From JBGVSA01 sp041807905 (GTDB lineage: Bacteria > Pseudomonadota > Gammaproteobacteria > Burkholderiales > Rhodocyclaceae), in NCBI RefSeq assembly GCF_041807905.1, contig NZ_JBGVSA010000019.1:1-64000 (forward strand): a stretch of 64,000 nucleotides of DNA, in the 5' to 3' direction. Both the position numbers and the translations under genes were made by a program. Shown one piece after another: positions 34,265 through 44,137 of this stretch. Below the pieces are notes generated by a model that had not been told where the DNA came from, searched no databases, and worked only from the letters and a program-made list of their open reading frames with translations. The first letter of the stretch is position 1; each line of letters opens with the position of its first letter.

Positions 34265-34375
34265 GCGGCATTGCAAGGGGCCGGGCCTTTCTGCCCGGAA
34301 AGGTCCTGCCTGGAGCGATCCGTTTGGTCAGCGAGCGGCTTGACTGCGGGCCGGGCATACGACAAAGACGGGCCC

Positions 34376-35980
34376 TCAGGCCGCCGCCTGTTCTTCCATC
34401 GCGTTGGTCACACTGAACTGATCCGTACACCCGCGCAGACGCTCCGCCACCGCGCTGAGCACCGCGATCCGGGCGGCAGTGTCGGCCATGTACTGCGCGG
34501 TTTCGGTCGCCGTGATGGCCACTTGCCCCACGTTGGCGCCGATGTGGTCGGTTGCGGAAGAGTGTTGGGCCGTGGCCTCGGCCACCTCCTGCAACAGCCC
34601 GCGCACGCGCGTCATTGCGCTGGCGGCCTCGCCGACGGTTTCGGCGATGGTGCGGCCGTGATCGGCGCCCGAATGAGCGACCCGCTGTGCGATGGCGGCG
34701 GCGGTCGAAACATCGGCCACAGCGCTGCCGACCACACCCAGCAAGTCTTCGATGCGCGAAGTGGACGACGCGGTATGTTCGGACAGCGTGCGAACCTCAT
34801 CGGCTACCACGGCGAAACCGCGACCATGCTCGCCGGCACGCGCCGCTTCGATGGCGGCGTTGAGCGCCAGCAGGTTGGTCTGGTTGGCGATGTTGCGGAT
34901 GAAGGCGCTGACCTCGCCGATCTGGCGAACCGACACGCTGAGTGCGTCGATGCGCTGCGCGAGGTCGCCGACGGCGTGGTCCAGCCCGGCCAGTTCCTCT
35001 GCCGCGCTGCGCCCAGTGTCGTAGGCGCGTTCTGTCAGGGCGCCAGCCGATTGCACGAGCGCGCCGGCGTCCTGTGTGCTGCTGACGATCTCATTCACGG
35101 CCTGTCCGATCTGGACCAGCGCGACGTCGACGGCTTCTACACGATCGGCCTGCTGGCGCGTGTCTTCCGCGACGCGGCCAGCCTTGTCTTCGATGAGTGC
35201 AGCTTCGTCATGCACCTCCGCCGCCGCGGTTTTCACTTGGCCGAGCAGTGTTTCGAGGCGGTCGACGAAGCGGTTGATGGCGACCCCGAGCGTGCCGAAC
35301 TCGTCGGTGGACTGAGGCATGCGACGGGTAAGGTCGCCCGCGCCCAGCACGGCGGCGGCCTCGAGCATGCTGGCCAGACTGCGCTTGAGACGCGTGCCGA
35401 AGCGCAGTTGCAGGCCGACCACGACCACGGTCGCCACCAGGAGCGGCGTGAGTACCGCCCACAGCAGAGCCCGGATGCGGGCATCGACGGCGGCGCCGGC
35501 GACATGGGCGCGCTGCTCACCGGCCGCGGCCAGCTCATCGACGGCGGTAATCATCGGCGCGACGTATAAACCGTAAGCGCGCTCCGGGATACTCAGCGCA
35601 TCCTGTGGCGCGGTGGCGAAGATCTTGAGCGCACTGGCATAGTTGCGCTCGAACGCTTGCCAATTGCGCACGACGCCGGCGTCGAAAGCGGTTTGCTGCG
35701 CGGGGGCCAGCGCGGCGCGCACTTGCGGTGCGAGCTTCTTGACGCGGGCATCGAAGGCCTTCAACTGGACTGGCGTATTTTCGGCCAGCAGGTCGGCGCG
35801 CGAGGCCGCCAGCGCGCTGGCCTTGATGTCCGCCAGCGCCTGCATGAGCGCCTGTTCGTGGCGCCAGGTGGCGAGCGTGCTGCGTAGCTGGGCGAGCTGG
35901 AATGCAGTCAGGGCGATGACGGCGACGAGGCTGACCGCATTGACGAGGTTCAGTAATGTGAGTTGACGCGCGATTTTCAT
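34376..35980 (-). CDS. Methyl-accepting chemotaxis protein
   Basis: The 534-residue chemoreceptor has a transmembrane helix at about 8-27, a helical periplasmic ligand domain of roughly 140 residues, and a second transmembrane helix at about 168-190. A HAMP domain follows, then the long cytoplasmic signalling coiled coil. The hairpin tip that contacts CheA/CheW is conserved (IANQTNLLALNAAIEAARAG, then EHGRGFAVVADEVRTLSEHT). The periplasmic part looks like a four-helix-bundle sensor, ligand unknown. No che gene adjoins it. It fits the flagellar genes at the left end of the window. Confidence 0.94.
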   Translation of the reverse strand: MKIARQLTLLNLVNAVSLVAVIALTAFQLAQLRSTLATWRHEQALMQALADIKASALAASRADLLAENTPVQLKAFDARVKKLAPQVRAALAPAQQTAFDAGVVRNWQAFERNYASALKIFATAPQDALSIPERAYGLYVAPMITAVDELAAAGEQRAHVAGAAVDARIRALLWAVLTPLLVATVVVVGLQLRFGTRLKRSLASMLEAAAVLGAGDLTRRMPQSTDEFGTLGVAINRFVDRLETLLGQVKTAAAEVHDEAALIEDKAGRVAEDTRQQADRVEAVDVALVQIGQAVNEIVSSTQDAGALVQSAGALTERAYDTGRSAAEELAGLDHAVGDLAQRIDALSVSVRQIGEVSAFIRNIANQTNLLALNAAIEAARAGEHGRGFAVVADEVRTLSEHTASSTSRIEDLLGVVGSAVADVSTAAAIAQRVAHSGADHGRTIAETVGEAASAMTRVRGLLQEVAEATAQHSSATDHIGANVGQVAITATETAQYMADTAARIAVLSAVAERLRGCTDQFSVTNAMEEQAAA

Positions 35981-36089
35981 GACCGATGGCGACAGGTGTA
36001 GCGAAGCGGGGACAGCGCCATCATTCCAGTACAGTGTTACGGCTATGCGTTCGGTGATCGGCCGGCACCTTGTATTGCACGCGCGTGAC

Positions 36090-36107
36090 GTGTCATAAAT
36101 CCTTCAA
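36090..36107 (+). promoter_or_regulatory. Pho box upstream of phoB
   Basis: GTGTCATAAATCCTTCAA matches the Pho box consensus CTGTCATAAATCTGTCAC at 14 of 18 positions by my alignment, with the second repeat being the weaker. A good -10 (TAATAC, 36115-36120) begins 7 bp after it. The box thus takes the place of a -35, as in E. coli Pho promoters, and the phoB ATG is 34 bp further on. This implies autoregulation of phoBR on phosphate starvation. Confidence 0.75.
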
Positions 36108-36154
36108 GAACCGGTAATACACTGCCGCCAGATTCTTACGCACGAGGTGCGCCA

Positions 36155-36859
<705 letters not shown>

Positions 36860-36913
36860 CGGGCGGGGCGGCGTCCTCGGCGCCGGCATCGCGGCAAGCC
36901 CGTTCGACGCCTG

Positions 36914-38287
36914 TTGCCACCCGCGCGCAGCCGTGAACGGATTCAAACGGAGCACATCATTTACCCAAGCAGAGTCATCTGGGGATCGGCCGCCACCACG
37001 CTGGCCATCCTGTTCATCGCCGCCGGGCTTGCCTGGGCGCTGTTCGGTCTGGATACGGCCCTGGTCGTCTTCCTGCTGTGCATGATCGGGTTGTTCGTGT
37101 TCCAGTTGCGCGGGCTGGTCAAACTGGTGAACTGGTCACGCGACCCCGTGGGCACACCCACGCCCCGCGCGTTCGGCCTGTGGGACTACGTTTTCACCAA
37201 CCTCGCGCGGCGCACACGGGTGGCCTATGACCAGCGCGAGCGGCTGGCGCAGGCGCTGTCGCGTTTCCGCGAGGCCAGCCAGGCCATGCCGGACGGCGTG
37301 GTCTATCTGTCGCACCACAACCTGATCGAGTGGATCAACGTGGCCGCCGGCCATCACTTCGGGCTCGATGGCGAGCGGGACATTGGCGCGGCCATCACCA
37401 ACCTTGTGCGCAATCCGGATTTCGTCCGCTACATCGAAGCCGAGTCGTACTCCGAGCCGCTGGTGCTCAAGACCACGCGCCCGGACGGGCTGCTGCTGTC
37501 GATCCAGATCGTGCCGTTCGGCGAGGATCAGAAGATGATCCTGTCGCGCGACATCACCCAGCTCGAAAAGCTCGAAACGATGCGCCGCGATTTCGTCGCC
37601 AACGTGTCCCACGAGTTGAAGACGCCGCTCACGGTGGTCAACGGTTTTGCCGAGACCCTGCTCGATGGGCTGGAAGACTTCACGCCCGACGAGGCGCGCC
37701 GCTACCTGCAACTCGTGCTCGATCAATCCGGCCGCATGCAGCGATTGATCGATGACCTGCTGGCATTGTCCGCGCTGGAAACTGCAGGCGCTCAATCGCA
37801 GGACGAATCGGTCGACGCGCAGGGACTGGTGCGCACCATCGTGCAGGAAGCGCAGATCCTGTCCGGCGGTCGTCATGAGATCGAGGTCGACCTCGGCGAG
37901 CCCGCGCGCCTGATCGGTAATCCGAAAGAACTGCACAGCGCCATGGCCAACCTGGCCAGCAACGCCGTGCGCTATACGCCGGACGGCGGGCATATCCGGC
38001 TGCGTTGGCACGTCGAAGCCGACGGCAGCGCCACCTTCGCGGTGCGAGACAGCGGCATCGGCATCGACCCACAGCACCTGCCTCGCCTGACCGAGCGTTT
38101 CTATCGCGTCGATCGCGGCCGTTCGCGCGAAACCGGCGGCACGGGGCTGGGGCTGGCGATCGTCAAGCACATCCTCACGCGCCATCAGGCCTCGCTCGAA
38201 ATCAAGAGCGCGCCCGGCCAGGGCAGTACCTTCAGCGCGCACTTCCCGGCGGCGCGCGTGCAGGCGGCGGCGCGCGTCACGGCGTAG
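36914..38287 (+). CDS. phoR: Phosphate regulon sensor histidine kinase PhoR
   Basis: PhoR phosphorylates PhoB when phosphate import by Pst-PhoU slows. Counting from the TTG at 36914 it has 457 residues: two adjacent transmembrane helices (about 25-65), a PAS domain (about 115-215), the HisKA helix with H233 (VSHELKTPLTVV), and an HATPase domain with N, G1 (DSGIGI) and G2 (GGTGLGLAI) boxes. No ATG is available at the N-terminus. Besides TTG at 36914, an ATT codon at 36959 lies 6 nt after GGAG and gives a start immediately before the first helix, so the true start is uncertain. Confidence 0.93.
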   Translation: MPPARSRERIQTEHIIYPSRVIWGSAATTLAILFIAAGLAWALFGLDTALVVFLLCMIGLFVFQLRGLVKLVNWSRDPVGTPTPRAFGLWDYVFTNLARRTRVAYDQRERLAQALSRFREASQAMPDGVVYLSHHNLIEWINVAAGHHFGLDGERDIGAAITNLVRNPDFVRYIEAESYSEPLVLKTTRPDGLLLSIQIVPFGEDQKMILSRDITQLEKLETMRRDFVANVSHELKTPLTVVNGFAETLLDGLEDFTPDEARRYLQLVLDQSGRMQRLIDDLLALSALETAGAQSQDESVDAQGLVRTIVQEAQILSGGRHEIEVDLGEPARLIGNPKELHSAMANLASNAVRYTPDGGHIRLRWHVEADGSATFAVRDSGIGIDPQHLPRLTERFYRVDRGRSRETGGTGLGLAIVKHILTRHQASLEIKSAPGQGSTFSAHFPAARVQAAARVTA

Positions 38288-38438
38288 CCGTACACCGGGC
38301 CGGAGCCACGATTCGCTCCCGCCCTACCGATCGGCGGGTGCGGAAACCCGGGGCGGGTGACGAGCGTATCATTGGCGCGCCGAACAACGGCGCCATGCCC
38401 TGCCACGAGCGGGGCCCACACCCATTCCGACATCTGTC

Positions 38439-39767
38439 ATGACCGACACCCAGACCGCATCGACCTTCAAGGGCAAGCTACTCGCCACCCTTGGTGGGCT
38501 GATGGCCCTGCAGATCGTGCTCGCGCACATCTCCCGCACCCAGGGCGGGCATCTCACCAGCGGCGTGCTGATCCTGCTGTGCGTGCTCGCCATCGTTTTC
38601 GTCGATCGCCGCGGCGAACGCCAACTGCCGACCGTGCCGCCCGCCATCTGGATACCGCTGCTGGCGTGGGCCGGTTTCGCCACGCTGTCGATTGCCTGGT
38701 CGATGCGTCCGTCCGCCACGCTGAACAACCTGGCGTCCGACCTGTGGATGCCGGTGGCCTGTTTCTACGGTGCGTTCCTGCTCGGCAACGCCGGGCGGAC
38801 CCGGGCGCCTGTATGGGGTGCGCTCATCGGACTGGCGCTGATTCTGCTGACCTCGCTCGCGACCATCGCCATGGTGGGGCCGGAAACCCTCGCGCGCGGC
38901 CTGCCCCCCGAACTGCGCAACGCCGCCGTGGTGAAGTGGTTCCCGGGCCCCGGCAAGGCGTCGACGATGATCATCACCATGCTGCCCTTGCTGGTGTGGG
39001 CGATTCGCGCGCGCGTGATCTCGCGGCCGGTCGGTTCGGTCGCACTGGTCGTTGCGCTGCTTTGCGGCGCGGCGACGCAGAATCGCATGTTCTGGGTGTG
39101 CCTGCTTACGCTCGGCGCGTGCGCGCTGTTGTTCCGCGTTCATCGTCGCGGCGTTCGCCGCGCCGTGACGCCACGTGCGCTGCTCGGCGCATTCGGCTTC
39201 GTGGCGCTGTGTGCGGTGATGTTCGTGGTGCTGCTCAACCTGCGGGCGCCGGCCACCGTGCAGGCCACGGGCAGCGCGGTCGATGTGACAGGTGCGGTGA
39301 GCGCCGTGCAGCAGGACCCCCGCCAGGTGATCTGGAGTTACTGGATCGACATGGGCAAGAAGTCGCCGTGGATCGGTACCGGCTTCGGCAAGCGCGCTGC
39401 TTCCGTTGCCAACGACCCGAGCCATCCGCTCTATCAGCGTACGCGCGACAACCTCGGCTGGCATCCGCACAACGTGTTCCTCAGCATGTGGGTGCAACTG
39501 GGCTGGGCAGGGCTGACCCTGTTCGTATTGTTCGTCGGCGGCATGCTCTATCACAGCATCGTCATCGCGCAGCCGGGCTCGCGCGACCGTATCGCCGGCA
39601 TGGCGTTCTTCATGCTCATCGCGGCATTGATGGCCAAGAACCTGACCGACGATTTTTACGATCGCGAGCTCGCCAATACCTTCTTTTCGTACACCGGCCT
39701 GCTGATCGGTGCGGCAGCGTGGCCGCCGGGCCGCAGGAAGGACAGCGCAGCGGACGCCGCCGGCTGA
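38439..39767 (+). CDS. O-antigen ligase/polymerase-like membrane protein
   Basis: The 442-residue protein has about ten to eleven hydrophobic helices and a large periplasmic loop. The loop includes the Wzy_C-type motif GWHPHNVFLSMWVQLGWAGL, containing the His typical of O-antigen ligases (WaaL) and polymerases, and an earlier QNRMFW arginine motif. WaaL attaches undecaprenol-linked polysaccharide to lipid A-core; related enzymes glycosylate pilins, and sequence alone does not separate these. It stands alone, after phoR and convergent with the unknown gene at 39778. Confidence 0.85.
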   Translation: MTDTQTASTFKGKLLATLGGLMALQIVLAHISRTQGGHLTSGVLILLCVLAIVFVDRRGERQLPTVPPAIWIPLLAWAGFATLSIAWSMRPSATLNNLASDLWMPVACFYGAFLLGNAGRTRAPVWGALIGLALILLTSLATIAMVGPETLARGLPPELRNAAVVKWFPGPGKASTMIITMLPLLVWAIRARVISRPVGSVALVVALLCGAATQNRMFWVCLLTLGACALLFRVHRRGVRRAVTPRALLGAFGFVALCAVMFVVLLNLRAPATVQATGSAVDVTGAVSAVQQDPRQVIWSYWIDMGKKSPWIGTGFGKRAASVANDPSHPLYQRTRDNLGWHPHNVFLSMWVQLGWAGLTLFVLFVGGMLYHSIVIAQPGSRDRIAGMAFFMLIAALMAKNLTDDFYDRELANTFFSYTGLLIGAAAWPPGRRKDSAADAAG

Positions 39768-39777
39768 CGCGCACCGC

Positions 39778-41421
39778 TCACATCTCGGCCGAGTTGCGCT
39801 CCGTGTCGCGGATGAAGCTCACGCGGTCGAAGTTGCTGCCGCGCGAGACGAGCTTGTGCATGCGGGCGAACCACGGCCGTTCGCCATGCTGCACTTCGAC
39901 CAGGCGGTCGGCCATGAACCAGCCCGCCGGCACGACGATGGTCATGTCGGTCTTCATCGCGGGGATGGCGGGAATCAGGAAGCCCAGGCGGTAACGTTCG
40001 CGCGCCGAGCGTTCGTTCAGGTGCAGCTTGACCGCCGCCACCTGCGGCGGGCCCGGCATGATATTCACGCCGGCCTGCAGCGCGCCGCTCTGCAGGTACT
40101 GCATCCAGCTGATCTCGGCCAGCAGCATGCGCTCACCGTTGCCGGGCCGCAGGCCGACGATCTGCCGATGCTCGATACGCGACTCGCCGATCTCGCGTGC
40201 GAGGCGATAACCCGCGACCGATTGGTCGAGCACGTCCCAGCTCTCCTGCGCGAATCCAAGCTGGCGCGCGCGCTGCTCGATCTGCTCTTCGTTACTGTCA
40301 TCGTCGCCCACGCGATCGCCAAAGACGCGGAACACCTGGGTCTGCGAAAAGCTGGTCCGCCTGGGGTCATTCGGCTGAGTGAATTCGCGCCCTTCCAGAA
40401 AGAACGCGATGCCTTGCAGATCGGTGCACAGGCGCACCTGTCCGTTGTGGCGGCGGCGCGGGAACTTGCGCCCTGCGCTGGCGAGTCCCCACGGCCGGTA
40501 TAGCGACACCAGCAACCGCGCACAGGCCGGCTGCACGCAATCGTCGCCAAGCCCCAGCGATGCGGCCGCCACGCCCTTCTTGAGCTGCGCCAGCACGGCA
40601 TGGATGTGGGCGGCGAGCTTGTGCGTATCGAGGCCGCGCAGTCCTGTCGCGGGTTCGAGCTGCACCAGTGGGCGCAGCCCATGGTCCGCCGTCATATCGA
40701 TGGCATACACCGCGTGGCGATCTTCGTCGTTGCCGATCGCGCGCAGCACACAATAGGGCGCAAAACGCTGCGCCCAGCGCACCAGCCAGGTGAATTCGCG
40801 CGGCGAGCGGCTGAAGGGCCCGGCGGCATCGATGAGCAGCATCGCCACGTAGGCTTCCTGCGCGCTCTGCGCGCCCCAGGTCTCGTTGAGCGGGTCGGCC
40901 ACGCGCACATCGGCCACGCCGGCACGCTCGGCTTCAAGCAACTGCCCGTGCAACAGGCGCCAGCGATCGCGGGACATTTCGCGGCGGGCACGGAACAACT
41001 CGATCATCGCCAGTCCGGTGTACTGCAACTGACGTTGCGCCAGCAGGGCGCGGCGTTCGAGGAAGGCGGGGTCGGTGAGCGAGCGCCGGTACACCACGCT
41101 GTAATTGGCGGACATCGCCTCCCACAAGCCGACGGCGCGACGAAGCGTGTCTTCTTCCCGGCTGGACGGGGGCAGGGCACGCGAGGCGTACCGTTGCGCT
41201 GCCTGCGCGATGACGAAGTCGAGCGTCGGCCGCATCTCTTCGAGTACCTGCAGATGCAGAGCAGGTTCGGGCGGCGTGAGCGCCATGCCGGCGAGCATCC
41301 GCACGAGTGTTTCCTGCGCATCGTCCGAGGCGGTCGCATTGAGCGCATGCAGTGCGCTCAGGCACTGGTTGCCTTGCGAGAAGTCCATGGCGGCGAGAGA
41401 ACGCTGCGCGACGCTGTTCAT
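39778..41421 (-). CDS. Large conserved-looking protein of unknown function
   Basis: I cannot place this 547-residue protein. It has no signal peptide or membrane helix and is rich in Arg, Leu and Ala. The first 230 residues look all-helical, with paired-helix spacing. The middle (about 230-340) has alternating strands. The C-terminal 150 residues include WDVLDQSVAGYRLA, whose DQSVAG fits the PilZ [D/N]xSxxG motif, and an RKFPR sequence lies about 110 residues upstream. That spacing is long for PilZ, so c-di-GMP binding is only a guess. I use the ATG at 41421. It is monocistronic, divergent from the zinc cluster. Confidence 0.6.
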   Translation of the reverse strand: MNSVAQRSLAAMDFSQGNQCLSALHALNATASDDAQETLVRMLAGMALTPPEPALHLQVLEEMRPTLDFVIAQAAQRYASRALPPSSREEDTLRRAVGLWEAMSANYSVVYRRSLTDPAFLERRALLAQRQLQYTGLAMIELFRARREMSRDRWRLLHGQLLEAERAGVADVRVADPLNETWGAQSAQEAYVAMLLIDAAGPFSRSPREFTWLVRWAQRFAPYCVLRAIGNDEDRHAVYAIDMTADHGLRPLVQLEPATGLRGLDTHKLAAHIHAVLAQLKKGVAAASLGLGDDCVQPACARLLVSLYRPWGLASAGRKFPRRRHNGQVRLCTDLQGIAFFLEGREFTQPNDPRRTSFSQTQVFRVFGDRVGDDDSNEEQIEQRARQLGFAQESWDVLDQSVAGYRLAREIGESRIEHRQIVGLRPGNGERMLLAEISWMQYLQSGALQAGVNIMPGPPQVAAVKLHLNERSARERYRLGFLIPAIPAMKTDMTIVVPAGWFMADRLVEVQHGERPWFARMHKLVSRGSNFDRVSFIRDTERNSAEM

Positions 41422-41786
41422 GGCTGAAACTCCAGTCAGGGGAGGTTCCCGACGATTGAATGATGTATGCAAATGACGTGCAAGAGGCGTGCCGGATGAC
41501 ACGGCGACGCGCGCAGGCCCGTTGTCGGAACTACCTATGCTGTGAAGTATGGCAAACGGCCCGCCGGGCGGCCTGCGTGTAGCCCGTCGGGGCAAATCGT
41601 GGCTCGACCGTTCATGTACCGAATGCGTGCCTTGCGCCGACATGGTTTGTGCGCCCGGCGGTGCAATGCGCCAAGGCGGGTACACGCATGCACCAGGACG
41701 ACAACGTCATTCTCGTTCCGATGCGTCGCGGCTCCATTAATGCAACACTGTTGCACAAGCAATGCAGTTGTGTTGAAATGCGCGGC
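41422..41786. other. Intergenic region between the unknown gene and zur
   Basis: The 365-bp gap separates the divergent gene at 39778-41421 from the zinc cluster. Frames crossing it have no recognisable domain. Its one clear feature is the palindrome at 41741-41755, close to the zur start. Promoters of both transcripts should be here. Confidence 0.6.
41741..41755. promoter_or_regulatory. Candidate Zur operator ahead of the zinc cluster
   Basis: TGCAACA-C-TGTTGCA is a perfect 7-1-7 palindrome lying 31 bp before the preferred zur start. A -35-like TTGCAC (41751-41756) overlaps it, and a -10-like TGAAAT follows at 17-bp spacing. Fur-family repressors bind such dyads over promoters, and the first gene downstream encodes a Fur/Zur protein, so autoregulation by zinc is the natural reading. 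Confidence 0.6.
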
Positions 41787-42260
41787 ATGTCGCAATCGCC
41801 TTCCCCTTCGCAACTGGCCGACCGTATCCGCGCACTTGGCGCACGTGCGACGCCTGCGCGCGTGGCGGTCATGCGGCTGCTCGAATCGAGCGCACATGCG
41901 CTGTCGCACCACGACATCGAATCAGCACTCGCCGACAGCGGGTTCGATCGCGTCACGCTGTACCGCGTGCTCGACTGGCTGGTGGAAACAGGGCTGGCGC
42001 ATCGCGTGGCCGACGGCCAGCGCGTGTTCCGGTTTTCGGCCGCGCAGCAGGCTGCGCAACACACGGCGCACGCGCATTTCCGCTGCGACGATTGCGGGCG
42101 TGTGTTCTGCCTCGAAGACGTCAGCGTGGCCGAACCGCGCCTGCCACAAGGCTTTGTCGGCCGCGCCATCGACTTCAACGTCAGCGGCCATTGCGCGCAG
42201 TGTCGTTCGGGCGCTGCCGCCACCCCTCGTCAATACAAGAAAAAGCAAGGACAACAATAA
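41787..42260 (+). CDS. zur: Fur-family regulator, probably Zur
   Basis: The 157-residue protein has a Fur-type winged helix (ATPARVAVMRLLESSAHALS, HHDIESAL, DRVTLYRVLDWLVETGLAHR). The metal-binding C-terminus has two CxxC pairs (CDDC, CAQC) and a His cluster (HTAHAHFRC). Genes directly downstream are for zinc handling, so I infer Zur, not Fur. ATG 41787 is chosen; ATG 41778 is possible but falls in the apparent -10 box. The stop abuts the ATG of the ZIP gene with no gap, arguing for one transcript. Confidence 0.82.
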   Translation: MSQSPSPSQLADRIRALGARATPARVAVMRLLESSAHALSHHDIESALADSGFDRVTLYRVLDWLVETGLAHRVADGQRVFRFSAAQQAAQHTAHAHFRCDDCGRVFCLEDVSVAEPRLPQGFVGRAIDFNVSGHCAQCRSGAAATPRQYKKKQGQQ

Positions 42261-43064
42261 ATGCTGCTCGGATCGATCGTGATCGCCACCTTGCTCGGCG
42301 GCGTGCTGAGCATGCTCGTGGCCGGGCTCATCGTGGCGGGGTTTCCGCAACGCTGGCTGCCGCGCCTGGTTGGCTTCGCCACTGGTGTGCTGCTGGCCGT
42401 GGCGCTGCTCGATGTGTTGCCGGAGGCCATTGAATCCGCAGCCGAGATGAACATCGAGCCGCACGCCATCTTTGCCACCCTGCTCGTTGGCGTGCTGGCC
42501 TTTTTCGGCGCCGAGCGCGTCGCGCTGTGGCGCCACTCGCATCCGGAAGGCGAGGGTCACCACGAGGAATCGGCGCATTCGCACGGGCACCATCACCACC
42601 ATATCCGTCACGACACCGCGCTGTCGGTCATGATCGGCGACAGCTTCCATAACTTCGTCGACGGCGTGCTGCTGGCGGCGAGCTTTCTCGTCAGCCCGGC
42701 TTTGGGCTGGAGCACCGCGCTGGGCGTGATCGCGCACGAAATCCCGCAGGAAGCCGGTGACTTCGCCATCCTGCGGGCGGCCGGCATGAGCACCCGCAAG
42801 GCGCTGACCTTCAATGGCGTTTCGAGCCTGATGTCGATCGCGGGCGGCGTGCTGGGTTACTTCGCGCTGTCGCACATGCAGAACATGCTGCCGTACTGTC
42901 TGACGATCGCGGCCGCGAGCTTCCTGTACATATCGATCTCCGACTTGCTGCCGCTGCTGCGTCGCGAAGCGCACTTCCACACCTCGGTGTGGCAGATCGC
43001 CGCCATGCTCGCGGGCATTGCCGCCATCGGACTGCCCAGCCTGCTCGGCGGCCACGGCCACTGA
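42261..43064 (+). CDS. ZIP-family zinc/divalent metal transporter
   Basis: The 267-residue inner-membrane protein is a ZIP permease importing Zn2+ or a related ion. It has about eight helices, a His-rich cytoplasmic loop (92-117, with HSHGHHHHH), and the two metal-path helices: HNFVDG at H130-N131-D134 and HEIPQEAGD at H159-E160-E164. AAGGA before the ATG provides a ribosome-binding site within the end of zur. It replaces the ZnuABC importer more usual beside Zur. Confidence 0.9.
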   Translation: MLLGSIVIATLLGGVLSMLVAGLIVAGFPQRWLPRLVGFATGVLLAVALLDVLPEAIESAAEMNIEPHAIFATLLVGVLAFFGAERVALWRHSHPEGEGHHEESAHSHGHHHHHIRHDTALSVMIGDSFHNFVDGVLLAASFLVSPALGWSTALGVIAHEIPQEAGDFAILRAAGMSTRKALTFNGVSSLMSIAGGVLGYFALSHMQNMLPYCLTIAAASFLYISISDLLPLLRREAHFHTSVWQIAAMLAGIAAIGLPSLLGGHGH

Positions 43065-43071
43065 GTCGGCC

Positions 43072-44121
43072 ATGCGCATTCCCGTCACGCTCCTCACGGG
43101 CTTTCTCGGCAGCGGCAAGACCACGCTCTTGCAGCGCCTGTTGCACGATCCGGCACTGTCGGGCGCGGCCGTGTTGATCAACGAAGTGGGGGAGGTCGGC
43201 CTCGATCACCACATGGTGCAAGAGGTCGCCGAAGAAATCGTGCTGCTCGAATCCGGTTGCCTGTGCTGTACCGTACGGGGCGATCTGTCGCGCAGCCTGC
43301 GCGACCTTTTCATGCGCCGGCTGCGGCGCGAGATCCCGGCGCTGGATCGCGTGATCATCGAGACCACCGGCCTCGCCGATCCGGCGCCGGTGATCCATAC
43401 CCTGATGAACGACTTCTTCCTTGCGCCGCGCTTCGTACTGGACGGTGTGGTGACCACGGTCGACGTGGGCCACGTGCGTGAGCAGATCGAGCGCCAGCCC
43501 GAGGCGCTCAAGCAGATCGCCGTCGCCGACCGCATCGTACTTACCAAGACCGACATCGCTGACGCGGCGACGACACACTCGGCCGAAGCCGTCGTCGGCG
43601 CGTTGAATCCGACCGCACGTGTCTTGCATGCGGTCGACGCCAACGACGCCAGCCTCGTGGCCGGCATGGGCGCCTACGATGCCGACGCCCGCCCCGCCGA
43701 TGTCGCGCGCTGGCTCAACGAGGCGGCCGCTGCCGAACAAGAACGGTTGGTCGCCCGCGCAGGTGTTTTTGGTGCGTTTGGTTATGACGCGCCGGAAGTT
43801 CTGCACGATCGGCGCATCGCCACCTACGTGCTGCGCTTCGACAAGCCTTTTGCGTGGGGTGACTTTTCCAGCGCGGTGGACCTGCTGCAATCGACCGTGG
43901 GCGATCAGTTACTGCGCATCAAGGGGCTGGTTGCCATCGAGGGCGAACACGCTCCGCGACTTTTTCACGCCGTGCAGCACGAACGCTATCCGACCGAGTC
44001 ATTGGCGGCGTGGCCCGATGACGACCGCGACACGCGGCTCGTCTTTATCGTGCGCGACTTGCCGCGTGCCGTGATCGAGCATGCCTTCAACGCGCTCGTC
44101 GCTTCCGATACGCCCCACTGA
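43072..44121 (+). CDS. CobW/COG0523 GTPase, putative zinc metallochaperone
   Basis: The 349-residue G3E GTPase has the P-loop GFLGSGKT (10-17), the metal motif CLCC at C63-C65-C66 within ESGCLCCTVRGDL, the switch segment VIIETTGLADP and base recognition TKTD. A CobW C-terminal domain begins near residue 240. COG0523 members near Zur genes are thought to deliver zinc to client proteins during limitation (ZigA/ZagA type). It follows the ZIP gene by 7 bp. No cobalamin genes are near, so a role in B12 synthesis is unlikely. Confidence 0.9.
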   Translation: MRIPVTLLTGFLGSGKTTLLQRLLHDPALSGAAVLINEVGEVGLDHHMVQEVAEEIVLLESGCLCCTVRGDLSRSLRDLFMRRLRREIPALDRVIIETTGLADPAPVIHTLMNDFFLAPRFVLDGVVTTVDVGHVREQIERQPEALKQIAVADRIVLTKTDIADAATTHSAEAVVGALNPTARVLHAVDANDASLVAGMGAYDADARPADVARWLNEAAAAEQERLVARAGVFGAFGYDAPEVLHDRRIATYVLRFDKPFAWGDFSSAVDLLQSTVGDQLLRIKGLVAIEGEHAPRLFHAVQHERYPTESLAAWPDDDRDTRLVFIVRDLPRAVIEHAFNALVASDTPH

Positions 44122-44137
44122 TCAGTCAAGATCCGCC

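Noticed and set aside
32522..34276. 584-codon minus-strand frame
   Set aside because: It is a shadow of the binding-protein and ATPase genes of the ABC operon.
34281..34298. Hairpin CCGGGC-N6-GCCCGG after the ABC transporter operon as a terminator
   Set aside because: No T-run follows on either strand and the stem is short; I cannot distinguish it from chance GC pairing.
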